Virus record (IMG/VR): IMGVR_UViG_3300042401_000517
Coordinates: 1-34,153 of that record
Strand: one strand, 5' to 3'
Length of the DNA stretch: 34,153 nt
Source: a virus
Shown here: in pieces, positions 1-8,486 of the stretch
Numbering within the stretch: position 1 is the first letter of the stretch
How the letters are laid out: each line of letters starts with the position of its first letter
Position numbers and translations under genes: made by a program
Notes under the pieces: generated by a model
Databases searched by the model: none
Told to the model about the DNA's origin: nothing
What the model saw: the letters and a program-made list of their open reading frames with translations, nothing else

Positions 1-127
1 TCTTCCGCTTGCCAAGAACTGATAAAGTCTTTTTTACACAAAGTCAAATTTACTTGAAATTGCTCTAATGTCAAAGAACGTTCTGTAATAGTTACAGTTG
101 ACAATGGGTCAAAATCACACGTTGCAT
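1..127. repeat. Terminal overlap copy 1 (circular assembly)
   Basis: These 127 bases recur without a mismatch as the last 127 bases of the window. They lie inside the capsid gene, and the reading frame stays open across the join. The copy therefore reflects a circular or circularly permuted molecule cut at an arbitrary point. A 127-base overlap is what an assembler using k=127 leaves on a closed contig (inference). Confidence 0.95.
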
Positions 128-299
128 TTTTCAATAGGTCATCAGTACCTAATTTGAACATTGTTGTTTTGTAAGCAATATTAGGAATGATTGTCATCCC
201 TCCTTTTGCCAAAGTGTTACCGCTTAATAAAGCAGCCTTTACCCATAGTTTAGAATCCTGTCCAACATATGAGGTAGTTAACGATGTAGTTGTAGCCAT
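1..299 (-). CDS. Major capsid protein, N-terminal part (gene crosses the window join)
   Basis: The gene starts at the ATG at 299 (MATTTSLTTSYVGQ...) and reads down to base 1. It continues without a frame break from base 34026 to 33372, giving 317 residues. The role as major head subunit is inferred from context: it directly follows a scaffold-like acidic protein, is followed by a strong terminator and then tail-tube-like proteins, has no membrane or signal segment, and has a length normal for an HK97-fold capsid protein. I see no diagnostic motif, because capsid proteins diverge quickly. The gap to the upstream scaffold gene is 10 bases. Confidence 0.75.
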   Translation of the reverse strand, partial: MATTTSLTTSYVGQDSKLWVKAALLSGNTLAKGGMTIIPNIAYKTTMFKLGTDDLLKNATCDFDPLSTVTITERSLTLEQFQVNLTLCKKDFISSWQAE

Positions 300-309
300 C
301 TTTGTTTAT

Positions 310-888
310 TTATTTGTTATTGTAAATTGTTTCTAAAATTGAATCACGAATTGAACGTGTTTTGTTTGGAGATAGGTCGAAATGTTGAATCTCTTCAACG
401 TTCTCAGGGTTGAACTGAATAGGTTTAGGCTCTGCACTAAATTCAATTACATCAGTTGGTTGCTCTTCCTCTTTCACCTCCAATGCTGCTAACTTAGTTT
501 CAAGCTCTTCAATCTTTGCTTTCATTTCTGCAAAATGTTGTTCTGTGATTGATACAACTTTTTTAGGTTGCTTTACTTCAACTTCGGGGGTTAGATCAGC
601 CTCAACAGGCATTTCCTCCTCCTCAGTTTCTTTTGGCATCTCTTCAATCGCTGCAATCATTCCTTTTTCTTCAACGATAAGTAAACGACCATCTTCAAGC
701 TCGTACTTACCGATTTCTAAAGGTACAGGTTCACCCTCAGAAACTACAATCATAACACTCGCGCCAGCTTCAAAAGAATCCGCTTCGATTACCGTGTTGC
801 CATCGACTAACTTCATTTGCTCCAACTTAACTTCCATTCCAAGGAATGTCTTGATAGTCTTCAACGCATCTTTTATTTCTTTATTCAT
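310..888 (-). CDS. Putative capsid scaffold protein
   Basis: 192 residues, directly upstream of the capsid gene. The N-terminal half (1-80) looks like a small beta-rich domain (GNTVIEADSFEAGASVMIV). The middle is very acidic (KETEEEEMPVEADLTPEVEV, about 87-107), followed by a predicted coiled coil (EQHFAEMKAKIEELETKLAALEVKEEE, about 116-142) and a basic helical tail (TRSIRDSILETIYNNK). An acidic linker, a coiled coil and a basic C-terminal helix next to the capsid gene is the usual build of a scaffold, whose C-terminus contacts the coat protein. The function is inferred from architecture and position. Confidence 0.55.
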   Translation of the reverse strand: MNKEIKDALKTIKTFLGMEVKLEQMKLVDGNTVIEADSFEAGASVMIVVSEGEPVPLEIGKYELEDGRLLIVEEKGMIAAIEEMPKETEEEEMPVEADLTPEVEVKQPKKVVSITEQHFAEMKAKIEELETKLAALEVKEEEQPTDVIEFSAEPKPIQFNPENVEEIQHFDLSPNKTRSIRDSILETIYNNK

Positions 889-911
889 AACGTTTTTCTT
901 TAATAACTTAT

Positions 912-1073
912 TTAACCTCTTTCTGTTGTAATTTGTCGTGCCTCAATGGTGTGAGTTACATTACTAATTGTTTGTTGTTCTGTGTTTCCAACACCTTGTG
1001 ACTTCCCATCACAACATTCTTTTGAATACGTGCCATCTTTGCATTGGCATCCTTTTTTACCTCCTTTTCTCAT
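912..1073 (-). CDS. Small Cys-rich protein
   Basis: 53 residues starting MRKGGKKGCQCKDGTYSKEC and containing a CC pair. Four cysteines lie within the first 21 residues in a CxC...CC pattern, which could bind a metal or form disulfides. The start overlaps the stop of the upstream gene as ATGA (1070-1073), so the two are probably translationally coupled. Short proteins of this look are, from memory, common in flavobacterial phage late operons. Function unknown. Confidence 0.7.
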   Translation of the reverse strand: MRKGGKKGCQCKDGTYSKECCDGKSQGVGNTEQQTISNVTHTIEARQITTERG

Positions 1074-1684
1074 AACATTAAAATTTTACCTATTTCGTTT
1101 GTGAATTGTTTAAACTTTTGGAAATCAATTTCTTCTTTCTTTTTGTCTTTTACAAAATCAAGACCTATATAAGCTACAAAGTTGTTGTTCTTAAAATACG
1201 GTGCAATAACAATTGATTGAATACCTTGGTTTAATAATGATAGTTTTGTTGAATGTTCTTCAATATCATGTATATCGCAATAGTTCATTTTGTTCAACAT
1301 TATATTTTGCAAAAACATTGGATGTAAACTAACAGGAATATTCTGTAAATTATTAGCTTCCGAACTAATACCATTTGCACACACTTCAAATGTCATTGAT
1401 TGATGATTTCGGTGCGTACCATCGTAGTACTTAATTGTGTTGTGAAATTGAAATATATAAGCCCTGTCAGCATTATATTTTAGCATCAATTCGTTAAGCA
1501 TTTGCTGAATCAAAACATTGTTGTTGATGTCTTTTTTCACCTCGTCAACATTTTCAATTTTTTTAACTACTACTTGCGTAACCAATGACTTGTAATAAAA
1601 AAGAATGAAGGCAAGTAGGATTATAATTAGCACTGTTGTTTTCGTCTTCCTGATTTGCTCTAAAATGTACTTGACTTCATTCAT
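1070..1684 (-). CDS. Membrane-anchored GAF-like protein
   Basis: 204 residues. A single N-terminal transmembrane helix (about 17-33, TVLIIILLAFILFYY) is followed by a short helical linker. The soluble domain from about 60 onward contains YNADRAYIFQFHN, then a variable loop, and near the end IVIAPYFKNNNFVAYIGLDF. Helix-strand order and the ADRAYIFQFHN stretch resemble GAF-type sensor folds (recognition by eye, not a search). In this topology the domain would face the cytoplasm. It lies between a small tail-region gene and the scaffold. Its role in infection is unknown; membrane signalling or superinfection effects are only possibilities. Confidence 0.6.
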   Translation of the reverse strand: MNEVKYILEQIRKTKTTVLIIILLAFILFYYKSLVTQVVVKKIENVDEVKKDINNNVLIQQMLNELMLKYNADRAYIFQFHNTIKYYDGTHRNHQSMTFEVCANGISSEANNLQNIPVSLHPMFLQNIMLNKMNYCDIHDIEEHSTKLSLLNQGIQSIVIAPYFKNNNFVAYIGLDFVKDKKKEEIDFQKFKQFTNEIGKILML

Positions 1685-1719
1685 AATTGTATAACTTTTA
1701 TTTGTGATTTTGTTGTAAA

Positions 1720-1869
1720 TTAGATGTAATCGTTTATGATAGTTTCTTGTGCTGTTATTTCTGCTGTTACATCAGCATTCAAAACCTCATTCCCTACTTT
1801 GATTATATCCAAGTAGCTACTCTCTACATACGTGTAAGCTCCCCTTACTTCTTGTATTACCTCTATCAT
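1720..1869 (-). CDS. Small protein following the tail fibre
   Basis: 49 residues, MIEVIQEVRGAYTYVESSY..., mostly beta-prone at first and ending TAQETIINDYI. Its ATG overlaps the TGA of the tail fibre gene (ATGA, 1866-1869), which argues for a real coupled gene. It could be a fibre accessory or chaperone by position only. Function not recognised. Confidence 0.6.
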   Translation of the reverse strand: MIEVIQEVRGAYTYVESSYLDIIKVGNEVLNADVTAEITAQETIINDYI

Positions 1870-2897
1870 GACAAACAATTTAAGGTTAATTGTGAAATAT
1901 CAAAACTGCAAGCATTTGAAGAACTCCCAGATGTTCGACAACCTTGGATGGTTATAGGCGTTGTATCACTTGGTAAATTAGTTGTGATTGACCCCTCAAC
2001 TGTAACATTATTTTCTAAAGAAATCGCTTTGTAATATACAGTATTTGAATTAAAAGGGTTATAGATTTCAAACACAAAGAAATCAGTAGCAACCGCCCCA
2101 CTTGTTCTATTTGCAGGAAAGTTTGAGCCTAAATCTATTTTTGTAGCCGTTAATAACCCATCATTATGAAATATTTGTAGATTAGTATCGGAAGCATCCG
2201 AACCAATGCCAATGATGTTAGTTAAACTTTCAATAGAAATAATGGAAGATAATCCTAAAGATGCTGTTGTTGCTGTCATACCGTAAAATTGTCTTGCTCC
2301 TGAATTATAACCTGTATCAGACACACCAAATGCGACACACATTCTAAAACCTGTATTAATAAAATTAAAAGCTGAAGTTGATCTATAACCACAAAATCCA
2401 TTTAATGCAGGCGTGGACACTCTAATTCTTAATCTTGTTTTCTTCTCTTGTATAGATGCAGTTGATACAGATACAGCTACTGCAGTTCCTAAGAGTGTTC
2501 CTGTTGCAATATTCTCAGCTAATACAGTTGTTGAGTTGTGTTGAGCTCTATATCCACGTGCAATTTCATCACTTTTAACTGCCCAATAGTTTTCAGCTAA
2601 TAATTTAGCATCAATTTGATTATCTACTGCTTGAGTCGTTGGATATTTAGTGTTGTTTATAGTAGTGAAATCAGTCGCTTTATTTGCTAATACTTCAAAG
2701 TCTGCTACATCGTAAATAATCTCTTCTATACCACTTGCTGTACGTGTGTATATCTTACCATTCACAGTATTCATGTAGAACTCACCTTCATAAATATCAG
2801 TAGCCAACCACGTACCATCCCTATGGTCTGTACTTGTTGGAACGGTTGGAGTTCCTGCCCCTTTTTTAATTATAATTCTCTTTGTTATATCGCTCAT
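1866..2897 (-). CDS. Tail fibre / distal tail protein
   Basis: 343 residues. The start region (ITKRIIIKKGAGTPTVP, then DGTWLATDIYEGEFYMN and GKIYTRT) resembles the N-terminal attachment module of phage fibres that display variable tips, with the GEFYMNTVNGKIYTRT-type loop. A linker with a heptad-like helix follows (about 65-100). The C-terminal part (about 120-343) is Ser/Thr/Asn-rich and beta-rich, as expected of a receptor-contacting domain. It overlaps the preceding 85-residue gene by ATGA. Assignment is from composition and position in the tail cluster. Confidence 0.6.
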   Translation of the reverse strand: MSDITKRIIIKKGAGTPTVPTSTDHRDGTWLATDIYEGEFYMNTVNGKIYTRTASGIEEIIYDVADFEVLANKATDFTTINNTKYPTTQAVDNQIDAKLLAENYWAVKSDEIARGYRAQHNSTTVLAENIATGTLLGTAVAVSVSTASIQEKKTRLRIRVSTPALNGFCGYRSTSAFNFINTGFRMCVAFGVSDTGYNSGARQFYGMTATTASLGLSSIISIESLTNIIGIGSDASDTNLQIFHNDGLLTATKIDLGSNFPANRTSGAVATDFFVFEIYNPFNSNTVYYKAISLENNVTVEGSITTNLPSDTTPITIQGCRTSGSSSNACSFDISQLTLNCLS

Positions 2898-3151
2898 AAA
2901 TTGTATATGTCTGAATTAATACTCGTACCAACACCGCCTATTATCTTATAAACATCCTCATCCGCTCCCGTGCCACCAAATAGAATACCGTTATCTTCAT
3001 CACCTAAATAGTTTTTGAATTTTAGCATTGCTATTCTGTTCGGTATTTCGCTATCAATAGGTTGTAAAAATAAAGAGTCACTATCTGTTACGGTAGTGAC
3101 TGCTCTAAATCTTATGAATGAAGGAGTTATTTTGTTATTAAACTCAGTCAT
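2894..3151 (-). CDS. Hypothetical tail-region protein
   Basis: 85 residues, MTEFNNKITPSFIRFRAVTT..., with a Gly/Asp-rich end. No signal peptide or membrane segment. It sits between a DUF2793-like structural protein and the tail fibre, 1 base after the former and overlapping the latter by 4 bases, so it is probably a minor tail-tip component. Not recognised as a family. Confidence 0.6.
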   Translation of the reverse strand: MTEFNNKITPSFIRFRAVTTVTDSDSLFLQPIDSEIPNRIAMLKFKNYLGDEDNGILFGGTGADEDVYKIIGGVGTSINSDIYNL

Positions 3152-3152
3152 G

Positions 3153-3869
3153 TTATAATGCTAAATTACCAAACACATACGCCTCCGTAGCTGAAATAAA
3201 AAGAATCGTAGCGCTTGAATACTGGCTATTGATTTTTAATTTACCACCGTCTGAACGTAACGTTACACCAGAACCTGCTAATGTAGTTTGTCCTGCTCCG
3301 TATTGTGTTACCAAAACTTGTTGACCCGCCGTAAATACTCCTGAAGGAACGGTTAAAGTGTTAGCAGTAGCTTTGTTCATTTCAACTACTTGACCGTTGT
3401 CAGCAGCTACTAATGTGTAAGAATCAGTTTTACGAGCTAATGTTAAGTCGATTACCTTTTGCACCGTGTAAGTTGCCCAAGCTGAACCGTTCCATCGGTA
3501 CGTAGTATTTGAACTTGTATTAACGACCAAAGCTCCTACCGTTGCGGTTGCATTTGCGATAACATATGTCCAAACAAAACCATTCCATTCAGCAACCCCT
3601 GAAGCTAAAACTAAATAACGGTCGCCTATTGCAGCACTAGCTCCATCCGCTGGTAATAATGTTTGAACGTCTAATACCGTCAATGCGTAGTCAGTAGCTA
3701 ATCCGACCTCTTTTATTGAACCGTCAACATGGTATTTTAACTTACCGTCAATGTAATGGATAGTTCCGTTTTCTTTTACTATCCCACTTTCAGATGTGAT
3801 AACATCAGGTTGCACCCTCCATGTAGAGTTGCTAATAGTTTGCGTATTGTCAATTTGTGTTACTCCCAT
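3153..3869 (-). CDS. DUF2793-like tail-tip protein
   Basis: 238 residues. The middle holds a DUF2793-like segment (LPADGASAAIGDRYLV then EWNGFVWTY, and again YRWNGSAWATYTV), a pattern found in phage tail appendage proteins. The C-terminal third (VTQYGAGQTTLAGSGVTLRS...) looks like a small beta-sandwich of tail spikes. The N-terminus carries a GTIHYIDGKLKYHVDGS strand pair. It follows the protease gene by 1 base. It is likely part of the distal tail or adhesion apparatus; the exact role is not shown by the sequence. Confidence 0.55.
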   Translation of the reverse strand: MGVTQIDNTQTISNSTWRVQPDVITSESGIVKENGTIHYIDGKLKYHVDGSIKEVGLATDYALTVLDVQTLLPADGASAAIGDRYLVLASGVAEWNGFVWTYVIANATATVGALVVNTSSNTTYRWNGSAWATYTVQKVIDLTLARKTDSYTLVAADNGQVVEMNKATANTLTVPSGVFTAGQQVLVTQYGAGQTTLAGSGVTLRSDGGKLKINSQYSSATILFISATEAYVFGNLAL

Positions 3870-3870
3870 T

Positions 3871-4437
3871 TTATATTGATTTTAAAAGTTCCTTAATTTC
3901 GTTTATTATATCTTCGTGGCTTTCAGCTTCCAATTGGTCTAAGCCGTCAAACTTCCCCTCGATACTAAACCCTTTGAATTTGCCGTCTTTGATTTGTTGC
4001 CACACTTCTTCATTGTAAACTTTCATTTTAACAACCCAACTACCTTTAACAGCATTAAGTTTGTATAGGTTAGACTTATCGTATTTCTCATCTTCAACAA
4101 TCCAACTTTCAATCAAACTAACACCATCAACATTATGATCATGGTCTACCGTTACGTTATTGTTATAATTCTTTTTAAGATAAAGTTCTTGAACCTTTGC
4201 GATAGTTTCTTCACTAAATGAAATAGTAAACTCTTTGTCTTTAATACGTCTTAATATCTGTTTATGTGGTACTAATGCAAGTCCAACAACTTCCCTCTTT
4301 TCATCGTTGGCAACTTGTAACTCAACACTAATTTCACTTAAGAAAATAAACGTTTCTTCTATGGCAGGCCTGTCGACTAATGAAATTGCGAAAACCCCTT
4401 GTTCATCGTCCTTAATTGTTAGCTCTATATTCTGCAT
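3871..4437 (-). CDS. XkdF-like head maturation protease
   Basis: 188 residues. The arrangement GLALVPHKQILRR (52-64), SFSEETIAKVQELYLKK, a His cluster DHDHN (98-102), SLIESWIVEDEKYDKS (107-122), GSWVVKMKVYNEEVW (132-146) and GFSIEGKF (156-163) matches the XkdF-type phage serine protease family (Peptidase_S78_2). His99 or His101 and Ser158 are the probable catalytic pair. The family processes scaffold and capsid during head maturation. Unusually, it lies between the tape measure and tail-tip genes rather than next to portal or capsid, about 3 kb from the scaffold. Confidence 0.8.
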   Translation of the reverse strand: MQNIELTIKDDEQGVFAISLVDRPAIEETFIFLSEISVELQVANDEKREVVGLALVPHKQILRRIKDKEFTISFSEETIAKVQELYLKKNYNNNVTVDHDHNVDGVSLIESWIVEDEKYDKSNLYKLNAVKGSWVVKMKVYNEEVWQQIKDGKFKGFSIEGKFDGLDQLEAESHEDIINEIKELLKSI

Positions 4438-4458
4438 ATCTTTATAACTTAGAATTGA

Positions 4459-6168
4459 TTAAAATGTTGCATTTCTTACTCTATTACGGTCTAAAGCTTG
4501 CGCTGTCGATACTTCACCACTTACTACATAAGCTTTAATTGGTTGTTGTTGCAATGCTCCTAATTGCATTTGTGGCTGCGCTTGGATAATGTCAAAGCTC
4601 GGTGTACGTGGTGCGCTTGCTATTGGTGTGTTGCCTCCTCCTGCGTTGTTGCCACCTTGAAATTGTGTGTTAGCTATCTTTGCGATATTCAAAGCTCCAA
4701 TTGTACCGATTAAACCAGCTTCAACAAAGTTCAAACCCGTTGCCACTTTACCAAGGTTGCCACCTCCACTTAATGCAGCAGTCACACCTTGTGCAGTGTT
4801 CATAATTGCCTGACCTATATTTACCGCTTTGTTTAATTGAAAAGCTTTCTTTTGGTCTTCTTCATTACCTTGAGCGAATAAGTCAGCAACACCTTGAATA
4901 ACACTAAAGGAATCATAAGCCATTCTTATCTTTGTGTTCTTGGCATCTTCCTCAATTGCTTTCTCTTCTTCCTTTGTCTTTTGTAGTTGCGCTAATTTCT
5001 TTTCATCAGAATCAATTTGTATTTTCATCAACTCATCAGCATCAGAAATCGCTTTTGCAGTTGTCGAATTTGGGTCATCCTCTAACATTTTAGGTTTTAA
5101 CCTTAATGCTTCAGTATCTTCTTGAAATTTTAAACGTTTATTAAAATACTCTTCATAGGTTTCAACTTCTTTTTGTAAGTTTTCCTTTAAATCTTTATGA
5201 GTTTCTTTAAAGCTTTCTTTTTGTTTTGTTAGTGTGGATATGTTAAGCTCTTCTTGTTTTAACTCTAACTCATCGTTTTGGTCTTTTTTAGCCTTTAAAA
5301 TAGCATTTCTTTGCGCTTGCAAGTCCTTGTACTCTTTATTTAAAGCCTTTGCCCTGTCCCAATCTTCATCCACATAAGCCTCGATATACATATTTCGCTT
5401 GTCTTTAAGCAATTTATCAAGCTCTGCAACCGTTCTTTTCTGTACTTCTACACGTTCTTTATTACCTTTTTTCTCAATGTTCAATAATTCTTGTTCACTC
5501 GCACCTCTTGCACGTGCTAAACGTAACTCAGCAGCTGTATTTTTATCTATTTGTTCTGTATTTCTTTGATATTTTATGTTAGCTTTATCAATTTCACTAT
5601 TCAAAGCATTTTGTCGACGCTCTAATTCCTTAGTACCGTCAATCCATTCCATTATTTTAGGTAACAAAAAACCAATAGTAACCACTAAAGCCCCTATTCC
5701 AGTAGCAATTAACGCACCTTTTAACGTAGCAAATGCTGCTACAACTTGGTTTTTAACAACCGAAGCTAATTGAATAAATGAATCCTTTGCACCTCCTAAA
5801 GCTTGTAAGCCTTCAGCTAAAGCCATTGCGCTTTGAACTTTCAAAAGTTGCTCTTCTACTTTCTTACTCTCAACACCAACTAAGCCTAAAGCTCCTTGAT
5901 AAGCAGCGAAACCACTCGCAACACCTCCCAACGATGAGGATAAAGCTTTAAATTTCGCATCAGGGTTAAAGGCATCCGTTAAGGCTTTCGCATCTTCAAT
6001 TTGGTCTTTTAGTTCCGCTGCTCTTTTCGCTGCATTAGCTGCCTCTTTAGATGTTACCCCAAACTGCTCCGATAACTTAGCAACCTCCGCCTGTGCCTCT
6101 CTAAGCTGTGATTTAAGCGAGCCTAAATTATTCTTTACCTCTAATTCAATTATTTTCTTTTCTGCCAT
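4459..6168 (-). CDS. Tail tape measure protein
   Basis: 569 residues. Long coiled-coil stretches (about 1-60 and 180-410, rich in Glu, Lys, Gln and Ala) flank a hydrophobic segment at 151-170 (GALIATGIGALVVTIGFLLP). A second Gly/Ala-rich hydrophobic region at about 450-500 (GVTAALSGGGNLGKVATGLN) follows. This is the standard build of a tape measure, which sets tail length and is ejected at infection. At about 1.5 angstrom per residue it predicts a tail near 80-90 nm (rule of thumb). It overlaps the small upstream gene by 23 bases. Confidence 0.85.
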   Translation of the reverse strand: MAEKKIIELEVKNNLGSLKSQLREAQAEVAKLSEQFGVTSKEAANAAKRAAELKDQIEDAKALTDAFNPDAKFKALSSSLGGVASGFAAYQGALGLVGVESKKVEEQLLKVQSAMALAEGLQALGGAKDSFIQLASVVKNQVVAAFATLKGALIATGIGALVVTIGFLLPKIMEWIDGTKELERRQNALNSEIDKANIKYQRNTEQIDKNTAAELRLARARGASEQELLNIEKKGNKERVEVQKRTVAELDKLLKDKRNMYIEAYVDEDWDRAKALNKEYKDLQAQRNAILKAKKDQNDELELKQEELNISTLTKQKESFKETHKDLKENLQKEVETYEEYFNKRLKFQEDTEALRLKPKMLEDDPNSTTAKAISDADELMKIQIDSDEKKLAQLQKTKEEEKAIEEDAKNTKIRMAYDSFSVIQGVADLFAQGNEEDQKKAFQLNKAVNIGQAIMNTAQGVTAALSGGGNLGKVATGLNFVEAGLIGTIGALNIAKIANTQFQGGNNAGGGNTPIASAPRTPSFDIIQAQPQMQLGALQQQPIKAYVVSGEVSTAQALDRNRVRNATF

Positions 6169-6322
6169 TTGTAGCTTGTTTTAAGTATAACTCACGTTTG
6201 GCTTGTTTGTAGCTTTCACGAATAGAATTAGTAAGTTTATATTTGCCTTTAGCGATGTCGATAATTTCGCTTTGACCGTAGAAGTCACCCGACTTCAATA
6301 GTTGAATGATAGTATTAAGCAT
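6146..6322 (-). CDS. Small helical protein upstream of tape measure
   Basis: 58 residues starting MLNTIIQLLKSGDFYGQSEI, helical and Lys-rich toward the end. The start codon overlaps the end of the upstream 723-residue gene, and the stop lies inside the tape measure start. This tight packing fits a tail-cluster gene. Function unknown. Confidence 0.65.
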   Translation of the reverse strand: MLNTIIQLLKSGDFYGQSEIIDIAKGKYKLTNSIRESYKQAKRELYLKQATNGRKENN

Positions 6323-8486
6323 CTTGATAAATTATTGTGTAAAATTCTCCGTTTCGTTCAAAATAAAAAGTTCTTGGAAGTCCTGTTACATTTGCTGTTA
6401 CCGTGTATGTTATTAATTGGTCTGATGTGTAATCGTAATAATCTGCATTATTTACCGTCATATTAGCAACTCCATTTAACGTGAAAATTGGAATTTCAAC
6501 ATTTCCACCTGCAGCAGGTTGCACAGGAATATTAATATTAGCTACTGGCCTAAAATCATTGATTAATGACAAATCAACTTCACCGCTTGTAAGGTTTACC
6601 TTCATCTCATTAATAATGTAACGTTTGTCTCTAATTATTAACCTATCATTTAGCTTTAAACTTGTAAGTAATGAAATAGGGAATAGCGCCTTAACGTTGG
6701 TTAGTCTGTTTTTAGGATTAAATAAGTTTTGCAAGTAGCTATCGTAATAATTTAAATACAATGAGTTGTTTATTGATGTTCCATTAAACGCACTACCCTC
6801 TACTGAAAAGTGATTAGAATATAAAGCATTGTTATATGTCAACTGATTTGTCAAAGGCATATATTGAGTCCTTTGTGTTACCGTATCACCTGTACTAAAC
6901 CAAAAATTAACACCTGTTTTTAAAGCATCTAAATACAAAAGTATAGGCTTATTGTCATAGCTTTCAACTGAGTTTATTGTATCTAATATAAAGGCCCTTG
7001 GAGGCTCTAAACCGTTTGTTATATCTTCTTTTGTAAACGAAATGTTTTCAAATGGAACATCTATTTTATATTCACCACCATCATAATTTGGAAACGATTC
7101 TTTTACACTTCCAAATTCACGCGCAAATCTTGAATCATATTCTTTATTGATAAAACTTTCTGACTTTTCGTAATTAAAAGATATTTCTTTGTAAAGCTTG
7201 TGGCGTTCTATTGTTATTTCGTCCGTGTCTATATACTCAGTAACATCAATAACCGCCCCTTTTGTGTACCAATCATCCAAAGGTTCAACTTGAAAGTTAC
7301 CTACCGAAGTAGCATAACATGTTAGATTAAACATTTTAAATATTCCACTTAAAAAATCAGCTATCTTAATGTCAGGTACATGGTCAGTAGGATTTAAAAA
7401 GTTTGTAGTTGTAACATTAGCGCACGTTATATATGTATTTGTGGAAATACTTCCGCCCCCTAAAACTACAATTAAAGGCGACGCGCTTGTTAATGGAACG
7501 TTTGAACGTAATCTAAATGTATAATTTCCTGTGCTATTAGCCAACGGAAATTGGTCAGGAACACCCCCCGTGCCTACTGATGTGTATGCAGCAAATGTAT
7601 TTACAAATTTACCATCCAAATAAACATCTAAAAAATACCTTTCAACTGTTGAATGAGTTATCTTAATAGTAAACTGTCCAGAAACTTTAACCATTGTATT
7701 ATTGGTTAAATTGTAAGTTGCCGTACTACTTACTTGAGTCCCACTAACAAAATCTAACTCAACTGAGAAAACCTCTTTAAATGATTTTTTGTTTTTAAGC
7801 AATAAAAATAATTCTGTAAATAACTTCTGATTAAAGAAATTTGAATTAAATGTTACACCGTATTTTGTTTGTATTGTTTCAAATATTTTCTTAATACGTA
7901 AAGATGGAAATAATTCATCGTAAACAATAGGATAATTTGTATTGCTTATATCAGTATTTGAACCATCACCATAACTCCAAAGTCTACTCGATGAAATCAA
8001 AGGGTAACGAATATCATAACTTGTTGCAGATGTCAATCTTGTTCTTACTTCTGAACCATTATAAGTATGTCCATAGCTACTAAGGTTTAAATCCTTCAAT
8101 GTATTATCCCCAAACTTATCTTTTAAGCTCGTTAAATCACCGTAAAACGTTATTGAATAGCTTTCTACACGTCCTTTAACTACGTTTGAACTCTCGATTG
8201 ATATCTTCCCACTCCTAAATGGTATCGTACCTATCTCTATAAATGCGTTGCGCTTAATGTTAGGGTTGTTATCCGCATCAACGTCCGACTGATAAAAGTG
8301 TTCAAACAATCTATTATTACGTGGTGATGCAGGAATAGTAAACGACTGAGTGAAGTCAGTGTAAACCTTTGCAAGGTCTTGAACATTTTGAATTGAACTA
8401 TTAATCTGTATTTCCTCATCGTTAAATAACTCTAACTTTTCATAGTTATCGGCAGTAACTTCAATATATATATCAACCTTTCTCAT
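6315..8486 (-). CDS. Large tail protein (hub/baseplate-like)
   Basis: 723 residues. The N-terminus (about 1-110) holds YEKLELFNDEEIQINSSIQN and FTQSFTIPASPRNNRLFEHF, a start I associate with large tail proteins of Bacteroidota phages. The middle is beta-rich with a variable Ser/Thr-rich insert (240-350). The region SGIFKMFNLTCYATSVGNFQVEPLDDWYTKG (about 380-410) and the following strands look like the core of a distal tail or hub protein. A Pro-rich linker and a small Ig-like end (TLNGVANMTVNNADY...) close it. It shares one base with the preceding gene. Function inferred from size and place next to the tape measure. Confidence 0.65.
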   Translation of the reverse strand: MRKVDIYIEVTADNYEKLELFNDEEIQINSSIQNVQDLAKVYTDFTQSFTIPASPRNNRLFEHFYQSDVDADNNPNIKRNAFIEIGTIPFRSGKISIESSNVVKGRVESYSITFYGDLTSLKDKFGDNTLKDLNLSSYGHTYNGSEVRTRLTSATSYDIRYPLISSSRLWSYGDGSNTDISNTNYPIVYDELFPSLRIKKIFETIQTKYGVTFNSNFFNQKLFTELFLLLKNKKSFKEVFSVELDFVSGTQVSSTATYNLTNNTMVKVSGQFTIKITHSTVERYFLDVYLDGKFVNTFAAYTSVGTGGVPDQFPLANSTGNYTFRLRSNVPLTSASPLIVVLGGGSISTNTYITCANVTTTNFLNPTDHVPDIKIADFLSGIFKMFNLTCYATSVGNFQVEPLDDWYTKGAVIDVTEYIDTDEITIERHKLYKEISFNYEKSESFINKEYDSRFAREFGSVKESFPNYDGGEYKIDVPFENISFTKEDITNGLEPPRAFILDTINSVESYDNKPILLYLDALKTGVNFWFSTGDTVTQRTQYMPLTNQLTYNNALYSNHFSVEGSAFNGTSINNSLYLNYYDSYLQNLFNPKNRLTNVKALFPISLLTSLKLNDRLIIRDKRYIINEMKVNLTSGEVDLSLINDFRPVANINIPVQPAAGGNVEIPIFTLNGVANMTVNNADYYDYTSDQLITYTVTANVTGLPRTFYFERNGEFYTIIYQDA

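Noticed and set aside
545-931. Plus-strand open frames such as this one, and others at 4235, 12566 and 30594
   Set aside because: They are antisense shadows of convincing minus-strand genes, rich in Ser/Ile/Phe as expected from reading AT-rich genes backwards.
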